Assembly: GCA_947652605.1 (NCBI GenBank)
Contig: OX393579.1
Span: forward strand, 17,629,674-17,693,673
DNA length: 64,000 nt
Direction of reading: 5' to 3'
Source of the DNA: Elmis aenea
Lineage: Eukaryota > Arthropoda > Insecta > Coleoptera > Elmidae
Notes under the pieces: model-generated
Databases searched by the model: none
Seen by the model: only the letters and a program-made list of their open reading frames with translations
What the model was told of the DNA's origin: nothing
Position numbers and translations under genes: made by a program
Shown: positions 46,602-58,421 of the stretch, piece after piece
Position numbering within the stretch: the first letter of the stretch is position 1
Layout of the letters: every line of letters begins with the position of its first letter

Positions 46602-47947
46602 ACGATTATTTTGCAAGGTTCCGAAAACAATTATTTAGTAAGAGTGGAAACTAAGAATGGAGACGTGCATTATCACTGAATGAAAGTTAAAATATACCTA
46701 ACTAAGGTGTTTTTTATTTTTAATAAATTTGTTTTAACCCTCGTAATACAAATAAATAATATAAAGTATTGTAACATACAGAATGATAAATGAATAGATA
46801 AAACCAGTCAACATTAAGCTAAAAAAAATCGTAAAAAAGTGAATCGATTACCACCTATTAAAAACATATTGGGCTTTTTAAATGGTTTTTTGTTCCGATA
46901 AAAGTAGTTATTAATGTGCTTTAGCAGATCGTTTTCACTTGCAAATAATTTCTTTTTAAATAAACGTTTTCTGTCGTTTACTTAGCCAAAAAAATATCGA
47001 ATAGCTCTTTTGGTAATAATTTCATGCCCTCTAATACAATTTTAATGTTAATATATTAAAACTTGCTGTTTACCCCTAACAAAAACCTGTAAACCGGTCC
47101 TTTGGGTACAATTACCTTGAGGTTAAAAGCAGCAGCTTTTAAAAATGTGTAATTATAACTTGGTATTGTAATATTCATTACGTCAGTGCATTGCACTTTT
47201 TCAAGGTTTATTTTAACTCGGGATTCTATTTGTAATACTGAATTATAATCTTATCCTTTCGTATAACATCGAATTGCTTTTAATCTATAAAGGGACAAAT
47301 CAGTTTCAATTTCCGTGTTCGAAATATTATAAGTGACACTTTTCTTGAAGAACAATATATTTAATTAAAATTAATGCGTATTTCGCTGAAAAGGAGGAAA
47401 CAGCTATGATAAAATTAACATTAAATGCGATCGAAAATGTTTTTCAGGTAGTGCTTATTGTCCTGTCCCATTGGGTCGCACTATATGTGTTACGACAGCT
47501 GTTTAAATGACGTAGAGATGCGATTCCATAATACATATGAAGAAAAAATACTTTGAGTTAAATGTAAAATCACTCGGAGCAAGCATTTCAAAATTTTAAC
47601 CGCAAAGCTTTTAACAATGGCAATTATTTGGGTTCTTTCACTTCATTTACTTTGATCTCGGTAGTAAGGGCTGCCTCCTGGCCCCGTTTATATAAATCTC
47701 TCCTCTATTATCCTCTTGTAATGAAAATTTTCACTCTACTACATTTTTGAATCATAAACTTAAGTAAATTTCTGGGAAATGGTAGTTTAAGTTTTTGGTT
47801 TATTACATTTTTCATTAACTGCATGTTCACCTCGTTATAAATTTATGTTGCAAATTAACGAAGCTTTTATACCATGATTAATTATATTCTTGTATTAAAT
47901 ATTCTATTTATAACCTCTACTTACATAACAAACCCTATGTCAAAATA
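46602..47947. other. No gene recognised
   Basis: AT-rich DNA without coding or repeat boundaries. Confidence 0.45.
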
Positions 47948-49006
47948 TAGGGTGGTCCAAATTTGATGGAACTACATGGCTATATCGCTTAATATCCAAG
48001 ATAGAGAAACGGTTAAATTAAAAAAAAGTGCAATCTTTTGAGAATCGTTTTCAAAATATTCTATCATTTCCAGTTTTTGAGTTATTAGAAAAAAGTTTTT
48101 TTTTGTCATATTTATGTTATTTCTACGTTTTTAATGTATATATCGAGGCAATTTATAAAGATAATTTTTAGATATTTTTATGTAAAATTCGGTATCCGGA
48201 AGATTTACCGAAAAGCAATTCACCGACAGCAATTCACCGACAATAATTCACCGAATATCAATTCACCGCATAAGCAATTCACCGCATACGCAATTCACCG
48301 CATCATCAAAAAATTAATGAAAATAAATTAGATGAAATATATTAATCAAAGATCAAAAAGTAATACCTACTTATATGTATTCGATGATACTAAAAAAAAG
48401 ATTTTTTTAATGTACCTAATTGCTGATTCTGACTATATTATTGTTATCTTATGTTGAAATATTTACAATGTTTAGCTTAACAACAAATTAAAAAACCTTA
48501 GTAACTTGTACCACATAAGTTTTAAAAGGTTTTTCACCATTGTTTTTTGTTTTCAGAGTTCGTTATTTTCTTCAAAAAACTAAACAACTTTTATAATTTG
48601 CGTATTACTGAAAATAACTACATCAACCCCTATATATTTGAAATGAGAAAAAATAAAAAGGTGATAGCTAACTATAGCTTTTATTTAAAAAAAGGAAGTT
48701 TGTGTCATAACTTTTAACGGCGAGCGTAAATTTTTTTTTACTATCAAGTTTTACAAAAAATATGTAAAAATAATCTTCACCATTTTTTTCGATATTTACA
48801 ACAATAACAGAGAAATGACACCATAAATATGACACAAAAAACTTTTTTTTTTTAAACAACTCAAAAACTGGATCTGATGGAGTAGTTTTAAAAGCGGATC
48901 TGAATTTGGCTCAAAAACTGCACATTGGTAATTTAACCGTTTCTCTATCTTGAATATTAGTTGAGATACCCATGTAAACCCATAGAATTTGGATACACTC
49001 TGTGTA
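47948..49006. mobile_element. Fold-back element family A, copy 3
   Basis: The left end TAGGGTGGTCCAAATTTGATG and the inverted, diverged right end (AATTTGGATACACTCTGTGTA) match family A. So do the inner AACGGTTAAATTA blocks and the TTACAATGTTTAGCTTAACA core near 48463. The left arm carries an unrelated insert with a minisatellite (about 48183-48385) where copy 2 runs straight through. Older than copies 1 and 2 by divergence of the ends. Confidence 0.8.
48199..48304 (+). repeat. Minisatellite of about 15 bp, consensus GCAATTCACCGCATA
   Basis: Seven units in a row share AATTCACCG, with spacers ACAGC, ACAAT, AATATC, CATAAGC and CATACGC; the first unit reads GATTTACCG. Spacing is 14-16 bp. It lies inside a foreign insert in fold-back copy 3. 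Confidence 0.88.
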
Positions 49007-49465
49007 TTGAATTTTAAATTTTAGGAAAGGTTAATATACTTAGTTAATAACAGCTAAGTTTTTTAATAAATAGTACCTATAGCAAAATTGTATTTTTTTA
49101 AATTTTTAACACTTAAATTGTGTGAAAGTTTTATTACGATTACACCGAAAGATTGTACGTACTTATGCAGATTTTAGAAAACTTATTTTTTCTTCCATAA
49201 CTACAAAGGGCTTTCACTACTATTTTGCAAATGTAATACACAAATTATTCCTCTATAAATAACAATTTTTATTTTGTTTTCACTGATGTTATGAAAAAGA
49301 AACCTTGATTTGTATTTTAAAACCGCAGACTATACATAAATAAATAAATCAAGGAAAGAACGGCAACAAATATAGGTACTTGTGAAGTCAAATGTATTGA
49401 AAGTTTTTGATCATAATACTATGAAACACTATGAGATTTTAGAACAGTTTGGTTAATATTAATAT
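49007..49465. other. No gene recognised
   Basis: AT-rich spacer between two repeat elements. Confidence 0.45.
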
Positions 49466-50593
49466 CAGGGTGAATAAAAATCATGATTTAAAAGAAAAAA
49501 AAATAAAATCGATTTATTTGATTTAAATCAGATTTTTTTGATTTAAATCAGATTTTTTTAAATTTAAATCAGATTTTTTAAATTTAAATCAAATGTACCA
49601 TATTATAGAATTTAGTCACATATTCACATGCTATTTCTGTTTTGTGCTTATATATTTAATAACCAATATATTTAATTCATTGGTGAATTTTTGTCAAAAT
49701 GAAAAATTAAATATAATGATTAAGAATTTTGAAAAAATCAGTGCTAAATGGTGATGTTTAATTAATTATATACAGGGTGAGTCATTAGTGCGGGATCGGT
49801 CGATTGTGGCTAAACGGCTTGAGATATGAAGTTGATTCAAATGCTATTTTATACAGTTTTTTCTAAACAACACAATAAAAATATTTTCAAATATACAGGG
49901 TTAGTCACCTCTCTGGAATTAATAGCAACTTTTATATTTCAAATACAACACCCACTTTTTTATTTAATATTTTTGACCGCCTTAATTTTAGCTTTGCATC
50001 AAAATAAAATACTACAGGTTTTTATACGGCGTTTTAAAAAAAAATAAATTTCTAAATTATTCAAGGTTTTAAGTCTGTATTTAAAAAATTCTCCTGAAGT
50101 TATTTTGAAGTACAGAGTTTTAATTTGGTATGGACATGCAGAAAAAATTTCTCTGTTCGCTCGATATGAAAAAATTTGAATCACACATACAGGAGTGTTT
50201 ATAAATAGGTGGCAACTTCCATGATTTTCAAAAACTCGTAACTCGATTTTTTCAAATGCGAACCCCTGTATTTTTTTATGTCATCGAATTCGCTAACGTC
50301 AAAAACTTGTCATTTATTTTTTGAATTATTGCATTTCCACAATGAATATTACTTTACAAGAGCGAATTGATATGTTTTATTCACCATTTCGTGTATTTAA
50401 TTACTAATAGTAATACAATTTTGTTTTATTATAAATATTATATTGTATCTACTCATATAACCTGTGATTTAAATTGATAATATTTTTTTTAAATCACTTG
50501 ATTTAAATCAATGATTTAAAAAAAAAATCACTTGATTTAAATCATGATTTAAATCGTGATTTAAATCAATTGATTTAAATCTGCTCAACCCTG
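49466..50593. mobile_element. hAT-type non-autonomous element with GATTTAAATC-rich ends
   Basis: The ends are CAGGGTGAATAAAAATC and inverted CAGGGTTGAGCAGATTT, with a perfect 8-bp duplication ATTAATAT (49458-49465 and 50594-50601). About 100 bp at each end are palindromic TTTAAATC units. Two CAGGGTGAG/CAGGGTTAG segments near 49775 and 49890 are fragments of other dispersed elements inserted in the core. The short frames inside have no domains. Confidence 0.85.
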
Positions 50594-50601
50594 ATTAATA
50601 T

Positions 50602-51767
50602 ACACCAGTTTTGCATGAGGAGCCTAGATAATCACTTAGTTTGAAATTTTTAATTTGTTAAAGACTAATTTTTCTCTTCGACAGCCAAATAACTAAAACA
50701 TTTTATGTACGAAGTTCTATTAACATATACATACAAGTACATATGTGTTGCAATAATGGATTATCGTATTTTAGAAATGTAATCAACCAGCTAATACCAA
50801 ATAAACACCAAACCAAAAGAAGCAGTACCAAAACTTAACAAATATTTAAATGTTCGAGAAGTTTTTGATTGCCAGCTAATGTATCTAGTTGTACTCATGA
50901 AATATGGAAAAAATTAGAGTTTTAGCGATCATAACCGGCAAAATTGTTGTTTATTGAAATATTCTCAATTTGAGAAAGATCAGTCATGATACTAAGATAT
51001 TATATCCAGTCTATTCATGCGCGATAGTTGCAAGTAACAAGTAATGCTAAATATTTGCGCACTGGTTACGGCGCACCGTCTCCAAAGAACTCCTTGAACG
51101 AACAATTCATGAATAAGAGGGTGTAATCTACGTTTCAATGCTTTTACGCACCCGAACTCGCATGTCTTAGCATGTCTCTGCAAAGTTTCAGGATCTTTGC
51201 ATGTTCAAAGTGTATTTCAAGCGCCACACAAAGATGTGCTCTCAATTCGACAGATATTATTTCGTTCAAAACTTAACCCTTACGATGTAGGTACATAAAG
51301 CGAGCTTGAATTATCAACACTTGAGTCTGTCAGAGTCTAGTTCCTGATTATTAAAGAGCGTAAGAGACAGTTAACATGCTTCAAAGCGTAAAAATACGAG
51401 GCAATTCGGAAGGACCGTTTGGATGTTAAAAAATCCGATAGTTTATTTTGATTTTTTTAAATTTTTTATTGGATTGTCGCCATACCTTAAACCTTTTTAC
51501 CAATACTGAGACATTTATCATAACGGATCACCAGCTTCTATATACCCTTCATAGAACAGGGTTGCCTGTGAAGATAGCATGAGTGGCTATCTTTGACGTC
51601 ATGATTGCTTTCAACGCATTTCCCTCAAAATTTAAAATCTGTTTTTTTACGAAATTGTAACAGATAGGAAAATGTGGCACGCTGGGTGCCGAAGATGCTC
51701 TCCAGGGAGCAGACACTGCCGCTCAAACTCCAACCCTCATCAAAAAAATTGGAGCCGCATGAAAAGT
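50602..51767. other. No gene recognised
   Basis: Mostly non-repetitive, AT-rich. A less AT-rich patch at 51000-51400 has no domain-bearing frame. No element ends found. Confidence 0.4.
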
Positions 51768-52327
51768 TGGAACATTTAAATATGGAATGTTCAAATCTGG
51801 AAAATGCACCGGTAGAATCATTCAAATCGTGAATCGTTCAACGCTGGAATCATGCAACACGGGAACCGCTCATCACAAGAACGCTCAAATCTGGAATCCA
51901 GAAATTAAGAATTTTTGCTGCCCTCTATATTACAACAGCCAAAGTATGATATTATTACCGAACACTTCGTTTTATATTTTGATTGAACTATTGTATAGTG
52001 GGGAAAAAAAAACATCGTGTCAATATTAATGTAACCGAAGGGCTACAAATTGGGACAAAGTTGCGTAATTAACATTGACACGATGTTTTTTTTCCACTAT
52101 ACAATAGTTTAATCAAAATATAAAACAAAGTGTTCTGTAATTATATCGTACTTTGGCTGTTGTAATATAGAGGGCAGCAAAAATTCTTAATTTCTGGATT
52201 CCAGATTTAAGCGTTCTTGTGATGAGCGGTTCCCGTGTTGCATGATTCCAGCGTTGAATGATTCACGATTTGAATGATTCTACCGGTGCGTTTTCCAGAC
52301 TTGAACATTCCATTTTTAAATGTTCCA
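51768..52327. repeat. Long palindrome with a 15-16-bp repeat in its arms
   Basis: Arms of about 260 bp (51768-52031 and 52073-52327) pair almost throughout around a 40-bp loop. The outer 130 bp of each arm consists of degenerate 15-16-bp units beginning TGGAAT or a variant: TGGAACATTTAAATA, TGGAATGTTCAAATC, TAGAATCATTCAAATC, GTGAATCGTTCAACGC, TGGAATCATGCAACAC, GGGAACCGCTCATCAC. The inner half is non-repetitive. The 80-codon frame at 51787-52029 is a by-product of the repeat. No known element family recognised. Confidence 0.85.
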
Positions 52328-52333
52328 GATATG

Positions 52334-53195
52334 AATGGCTTACCAAAAAAATCAACCTTTCTTCTGCCCAGATTTAGCGCTCAGTGACTTTTATGTGTTG
52401 TTGCAAATGAAAAAGTTTTTTAATGTAGCTGTATTTATTATACTGGTAAATTTCTTCTCACAATGCATAAACAATAAACATTTTCACCAAAGTTCTTAAT
52501 ACATACTCATACTTAGTCATAAATATTCATACCTTGCCGTAACAGAAAAGCACAAACTGAACTTGCAAGGCAATTACAGAAAATGCAGCTAACTGTTACT
52601 TCCCTAGAGCTGCATCCATCAGTTCTGAAACGGTGATGATAAAAATTACTGTCAAATTAAATTTGATATTCATTTCAAACATTTCTTTAACGAAAATAGA
52701 TATAATATGTTAGTTTAATGTCAGTAAAAAAATATTGTTTTGTATAAACAAGTAATAAAAATCGACTGTATGTTTTATGCACAATGTTTTTAAACATAAA
52801 TATTTACAATCCGTTCTGACGCAGGCAAAGTGAGACTCGGCGCATGCAACTACGAAAACAAATTGGCCATCTGTCATGATCTCAGATTACTTAACCGACC
52901 TGTTTTGATACTCAGAAGTTCGTGTGGTGATATTTCTTCAAATGAAATAAGATTCAAATTCGTAATTCTTATTTTTTTTTGTAATCGTCAAAATTTCTAA
53001 GTAATTTTTAAAAATTTGCTACTGCAATACGTGTTAAGTAAAGGCTCGTTTGTTTTTTGTTATGGTAAATATCGTAGTATAAATTACTCAAGGTATACAT
53101 TTTTTTAAAGCCAAATGTAAAAAGTTTTTTTTTGCGAAACTGAATGAATGTTTGCGTGATTATAAGAAATATTTTTCTACCACCACTAATGTAAA
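52334..53195. other. No gene recognised
   Basis: AT-rich DNA with no supported feature. Confidence 0.45.
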
Positions 53196-53199
53196 TAAC

Positions 53200-53400
53200 T
53201 CTTACCGTACAGACTGCATGCATATAAATGGTCCTTACGCACGGTAAGCAAAAACCACAGTTTTTTAAAGAAATGATCAAAGTAGACTCACGTTAAACAC
53301 TTCTTGCATGCCTGGTAAGTGAGTTATAATGCACGGTAAGTAAAACGCACACTTGTCTAGAAATGTCAAAGTAGGCTTTCGTCAAAATTAAAAAGACAAC
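53200..53400 (+). repeat. Two diverged direct repeats around GCACGGTAAG
   Basis: GCACGGTAAGCAAAAACCAC at 53239 and GCACGGTAAGTAAAACGCAC at 53331 lie 92 bp apart. Each is followed by a GTCAAAGTAG- or ATCAAAGTAG-like block and then TCACGTT- or TTCGTCA-type sequence. CTTACCGTAC at 53202 and GCCTGGTAAG near 53310 extend the theme. Probably a short tandem duplication of unknown origin. Confidence 0.5.
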
Positions 53401-53473
53401 GTAATTACGCGTGTATATTAGCCAAAAAACCGTTAAAATCGTAGGTATTATGTGATCGTAGAAAAAGTAAGCT

Positions 53474-53594
53474 ACATATCACGAGTTGTAAAGCAATTAC
53501 GCACTCGTGGAAATACGCACTCGCCGCTACGCGGCTCCGTGCGGATATTTTGCACTCGTGCGTAATATGCTTCTTACAACTCTTGTTATGTAAT
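53474..53594. repeat. 120-bp palindromic element
   Basis: ACATATCACGAGTTGTAAAG at left pairs with the inverted ATGTAATATAT-flanked TTACAACTCTTGTTATGT at right; inner TTACGCACTCGTG pairs with CACTCGTGCGTAA. The loop is CpG-rich (CGCCGCTACGCGGCTCC), itself with a GCCGC...GCGGC stem. Looks like a small MITE or a structural element; no target duplication determined. Confidence 0.65.
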
Positions 53595-53599
53595 ATATG

Positions 53600-54050
53600 T
53601 AGGTACATTATTTAAATAAAAATAAAAACTTCCTTAGAATTATTCACGACTTTTTTACTAATGTAAATAGAATTACAGTAACAAAATTCTCTTGAAATGA
53701 ATTTGAGTTATTTGTTTTATGTTAAGACAAACAAAAGCATTAGGAGGTATATCCTTTACATCTCTACAAGCTAGCAATTCTTTAAAATCCAGTAAGGACC
53801 TTATATCAAAATCATTGCTTATTTTGATTTATATATTTACAAAAATTATAGATTATCAAAACATTTCTAATTATCAGTAAAGCTATACTTGAACCGGGTG
53901 TAACTGAGTTTTGATAAAACCTCATATTTTCTTTAGTTTTGTATTTAATTAAATGAAATTAATACCTATGGTATGTGTTAAGAAACCAAATTATTTGAAC
54001 AGGTATGCGCAAAAGTATGGAAACAGACAAATTTCTAAAACAACATTAAA
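53600..54050. other. No gene recognised
   Basis: AT-rich spacer without supported features. Confidence 0.45.
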
Positions 54051-54054
54051 GATG

Positions 54055-54215
54055 GTTGCAATACGACTTCCGGTTCAACCCAAAACGGACTAAAACTTTG
54101 AAATTTTAAATAAAACACCCTGTATATTTTTATATTTTTGGGTTTATCTTAAAATTTACATTTTTATGAAAATTTTGAGCGATACAGAACTCTCAATATT
54201 TTTTAACATTTAAGT
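54055..54215 (+). repeat. Dispersed repeat (partner at 22955-23165)
   Basis: Same block order as the 23-kb copy: GGTTGCAATACGACTTCCGG, ACTTTGAAATTTTAAA, an ACACCCTGTATATTTTTA spacer, and GAGCGATACAGAAC. Shorter than its partner. Unknown family. Confidence 0.6.
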
Positions 54216-54805
54216 TCTTTAGAAAGGCAGTAGAATTTTGTTTCGAAACTAGATTGACAATAGATAAATTAGCACTTTACGCTGACTACATTTTTAAAAT
54301 ATTATACAGAGGTTTTTACGCTTGGTCAAACTTGTGAAACTTTAAACATCGTTAACTCGATTTTATTAAATACCCTATGTATAGTATTGTAGAAAGTGCT
54401 ATTGTATTTCAAAAACTTAACTATATTTTCTACCTAAAACTGATATTTTTCGAGATATCGCTGCTTCACCGACTTAAAATGTTTTTAATAAAATTATTTT
54501 AAAACCTTATTAATCGATTACCTTAATAAAGGATCTTACATATAGTCTGATTATTTAAGTGATTTATTTATTAATTTAGATAAACGTAGATAATTTAAAA
54601 TAACTTCTTTTCGGAGGATCTCTTGTCGACAAGAATTATCTCACAAATGATACTTGGATAATATCTAGATCTGAAGGTTATTAAATTTAACTAAGCATAT
54701 TAGTCCCGCAACTGAATTATTAGATGAAGTTTAGCAAACACATATTACGGTTTAATTACATTTTCTACGTCCTAATTCTGCCATCCTAATTTCATGTAAT
54801 ATAAC
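54216..54805. other. No gene recognised
   Basis: AT-rich DNA with no supported features. Confidence 0.4.
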
Positions 54806-54920
54806 CAGGGAATGAAACAGGTTTTTTACACCGGTTTAAAAATCCGGTTAACCGTTATTTTTTGTCAGAAAAAGTGATTTTTAACCGAAACCGAAACCGT
54901 TATTTTTAAAGGCAAAAAAA
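54806..54920 (+). mobile_element. Fragment of a hAT-type element with AACCG-rich end
   Basis: CAGGGAATGAAACAGG is followed by palindromic ACCGGTTTAAAAATCCGG and then reiterated AACCGAAACCG. The design matches the other CAGGG-ended, motif-reiterating elements here. No opposite end was found downstream, so it is truncated. Confidence 0.5.
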
Positions 54921-57070
54921 AACAGGATTCTTAAACTTTCATTTAATTTGTGTTTATTCCTTTTAAAACCTACTCTGGAAATATATTTTTTATAAATACA
55001 GACGTTATACTGGGTGATTCAGTTTGACTGTCGCACCCCCATAACTTTGCTTTTTTAAGAAAATAACCCGAAAATAGCCCAATAAACCTTATAATTTTGT
55101 AAATAAAATAAGGAGCCACTTCCTTATTTAAAACTTCATGAAGTAAATAAAAATTACAATAATAGGCATTAAAACAACAACTATGATTAAATAATTTAAA
55201 AATTAACCCGATTCAAACATATGGCATGTTTTTGTTTTTCTCTTCTGAAGCGATGGGGCTAACTTCAAGTAGGTACATAGATTGTTTAACTTTTCGTGTC
55301 AGCATTTCCAAAGCAAAACGTGCTAATACCTCAATAAGTTGGGATGATACAGGTAAGGCTACAAATGGCAAATACGCTGGACGACACTAACTTTCATTTG
55401 TTTCTCTTTATATTTGCGTCCGAAGCGTACAAACCTATTGTGGTTCAGGAGAGACGATTTCAACTTAACGAAAGAACTTAAAGCGTAAATCCACAACCAA
55501 ATGTATACTTTGGGGTTTCAAATTCACTTCAACTGGCTATAAGGCTGATAAAACTTTCAGCTTGAAAGTATATCGCAGTGTTTTCACTTTCCAATTGAGT
55601 TTTAAGAACCTAGTGCTGCTTCCAGCTTATACAATTGTTATGATTCCCTTTCATTGTAGAGATTAAGGAGAGCCCTTTTACTACAAAGATTAAAGAGAGC
55701 AGAAAGTACAAGCAAAGTAATCTTTGAATGCGGAGTATGATTGAGAAAATTGAGTACTGACTTTTTATCTCGAAAATACGATGACTTATTGAACTGCAGT
55801 GGTAGCTCATAGATTATTTGCAGTTTAATCTTAACTAGATTTTATCGAATATAAGGTTTTGTATTTATTTGCTCTATTTTACAATTTGGATGAGCAGCGA
55901 GTTCGCGATCAGTTTTGCAGGTTTTTAGTTTCCGATTTGAAATCGTGTCTTTTAAGTTTCATCCAAGGGCGCAACAGCTATGCTTGTACTTTGATGATGT
56001 CCATCGGAACGATGATAAAATGTCGTTCAACTCTTTAACTGGCAAATTACATAATTTATCATAGTTGTCAGTTGTCACAAAAAAATTACATTTATTTAAA
56101 TGGGCGTATCTCTTACACCGTTGGAAATATCTGAGTTCTGTTTGTTGCAAAAACTTCGTTAATATTTTGTGACAATTTCGTCTCGATATAGTAGTGACCT
56201 AATTATAAAAATATAAAAAGTTCTTACATGTCACATTTTACTCTGCACGCTCTTTCCAAAATGTACGAGGTCGCGCTTTAAACTTATTTGACAGAGTTAT
56301 TAAATCTCGTGAAGAATAATTGTTTTACACAGTGCGATTAAAAAGAATAACTTAGTAAAAAAATCGCCGAAATGCGATAATTACCTAATAAGTTTTTAAG
56401 TTTGACTCATCAAAACCATTTAAAATGGCATATTTTTCAAATTTCATAAATCTATGTTTTTATTTATTTTGGCAACACTGCACTACTTCGAGCATCTGAT
56501 ATTTGAATTAGGAGATGATCCTGCTATAGCAACCTTTAGTTTGAAATGCATATTGTTAGGTTGGATAAAGAAAACAAGACTTTTAGTAGTGACCATTTTC
56601 AGCACATAAACCAGCCTTCTATACAAATAAAAGTTATTGCTCTTACATTCGTCAGAAAATACTCTTTTAAAAAAAGTACCGCATGTACCATTACCATTTA
56701 ATTACAAACAAAAAAAGTTTTTGACAAAAAATCGATTCTGCAACTCTTAAAACCGATTAAAGTAACCTAAATGTCATACAAAATTTACAAACTTTCTTTC
56801 GGACACTTGTTGGCATAATAAAATTTAATATGCAGGCCAAGGTACACTTAATAGAAAAATAAATTTTTGAGGTTATAAAAATTGACCAAAATAGTGCAGT
56901 TGTATACAAAATTGCTTCTTTAATTCCCGCCTAATTTAACTTTGAAGGAAATCCGTGTATTATTTTGTATTTTATAACTGTTTATTGTGGTATTGTGAAC
57001 ATCGCTAATTGTAAGTTTAAACACTTTGAAAAGGTGAATATGTTAGAATATTATATTGTAAGTGATGAAA
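54921..57070. other. No gene recognised
   Basis: A TACTGGGTGATTC start near 55010 resembles the shared fold-back terminus but has no partner. Other frames (such as 55610-55810 and 55959-56150, both minus) have no recognised domain. Confidence 0.45.
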
Positions 57071-57074
57071 ACGT

Positions 57075-57700
57075 AGCGGCTGCTGCAGAATTTTCTTGGA
57101 ATGACGTTTAGTTGTTTAATAATTGCAAACATCTCTTATTTGTGAAAGCATGGCAAACTGTGATAAAGAAATTTTTACAAAAGTAGCCATCTCTCGGTTA
57201 TTTTTTGTAACAAATATGTAAAACTAAATATTTTTGAAATACTAAAAATAATCTCTTTCGTAAAAAGTTATGGCCACCTAAAATTTCTATTAATAATAAT
57301 AGACCCGTTATTCCCTTTTGGGACATAGGGTATTGGTGTATTCCTTCCATTTATTTTTGTCCTCTGCTATGTGGCCCAGTTCTGCGATTTTCTGTTCTCT
57401 CTCACTCTCTACCGTCCTCCTCTATTAAAAATATTATAACTTTACCTTATATATCAAAAATCAAAGTCGCTGACAAATTTTGTATTTTTTTTTTAATTTA
57501 GAATTAATATTGGCATAAAAAATCTTAAAGACATTTTGTACTATTTTAATAAATAAGGAAGTTGTAGTAAATTTTCAAAAAACAAAAAAAAAACATTTTT
57601 TGTCTTTACTGCCAAAATGGTAAGCGATTTATAAAATCTAATAACATGACATTTGTCAAAAAAAAATAGCCCAAGAGTTGCAAGTATATTTAGCAGAATT
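57075..57700. repeat. Single arm related to fold-back family B
   Basis: Blocks GGAATGACGTTTAGTTG, CATGGCAAACTGTGATA, CATCTCTCGGTTATTTTTTG and AAGTTATGGCC follow the same order as in the right arm of the family B element at 30780-31270. The arm is interrupted by a foreign segment at about 57288-57428. The opposite arm was not found. Confidence 0.7.
57288..57428 (-). mobile_element. Small insert, probably a non-LTR retrotransposon 3' end
   Basis: The insert interrupts the family B arm. At its left is a (TAA)n-like stretch (TTAATAATAATAG). It then contains GACCCGTTATTCCCTTTTGG and GGACATAGGGTATTGG, and a pyrimidine-rich right part. On the minus strand this reads as a short 3' fragment with an (ATT)n tail, as in R1/I-type LINEs. 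CTATTA on both sides may be the target duplication. Inference only. Confidence 0.4.
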
Positions 57701-58407
57701 TCATATTCTATTGATTTCTTGTATTTAGCCTAAACATTTTAACAAAGACTGTCAACCCGGTGAAGATCCAAATTTTGATTTAACAGTGTTGTGGCAAAAC
57801 GTGCACAATTTTCAAAATTTAAAAAAATATACATTAAAGTATTTGTGTAAAACTTCATAAACGCGCTATAGCAGCTGCATCCTAGATAACATTTTCAGTA
57901 TGAGGATCTCGCTTATTATAAAAGATACAGGTTTACTTATATTGGATGAAATATTCTTAAGTATAAAAGAACTATTATCTATTTTAAAGTACAAAATTCC
58001 TTCTATTTTAGTTGTTATGGCAGAAAATATATAAAATGTTGCCTTTTTTTCCATAACTTTTTTGACTAAATCATTAGATTAATTTTGTTTGATCCAATTA
58101 TTAATAAATGATAATTTAAGCTAATGATTCTTTCGCAATGAAGAGTATTACACTATATAAAACAAGTGATATCTCATTAGAAAGACGGGGAAAAAGCACG
58201 TGCAACCATTCCAAAGTCCATGACTCAAAAATGAAAGTTGATTAAAAAATCTAAAACGATAGTTACGTTCTATATTAAAAAATAACTTAGTCCAATGATT
58301 TAGACAAAACAGTTATGAGAGAAAAAGAAAATTCAACATTTTTTGCTATAACCTCTGAAGGACGAGTAACTTTGTACTTTTAAAAATAGATTGTAGCTCC
58401 TCTCGTT

Positions 58408-58421
58408 TAAGAATTATTCAT
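58408..58421. repeat. Target-site duplication, left (TAAGAATTATTCAT)
   Basis: The 14-bp TAAGAATTATTCAT is repeated exactly at 59438-59451, bracketing the Penelope-like insert. Confidence 0.9.

Noticed and set aside
43000..46700. CRISPR-like or satellite interpretation of the repeated CCAATAACTA motifs
   Set aside because: The motifs are irregularly spaced, cluster at the two ends of the pogo-like element, and are better explained as transposase-binding sites.
49826..50047. 73-codon hydrophobic frame
   Set aside because: It lies inside the non-autonomous hAT-type element, over fragments of other dispersed repeats; no domain is recognised.
51787..52029. 80-codon frame in the palindrome arm
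   Set aside because: Its N-terminal part simply translates the 15-16-bp repeat, and the mirrored arm does not preserve the frame.
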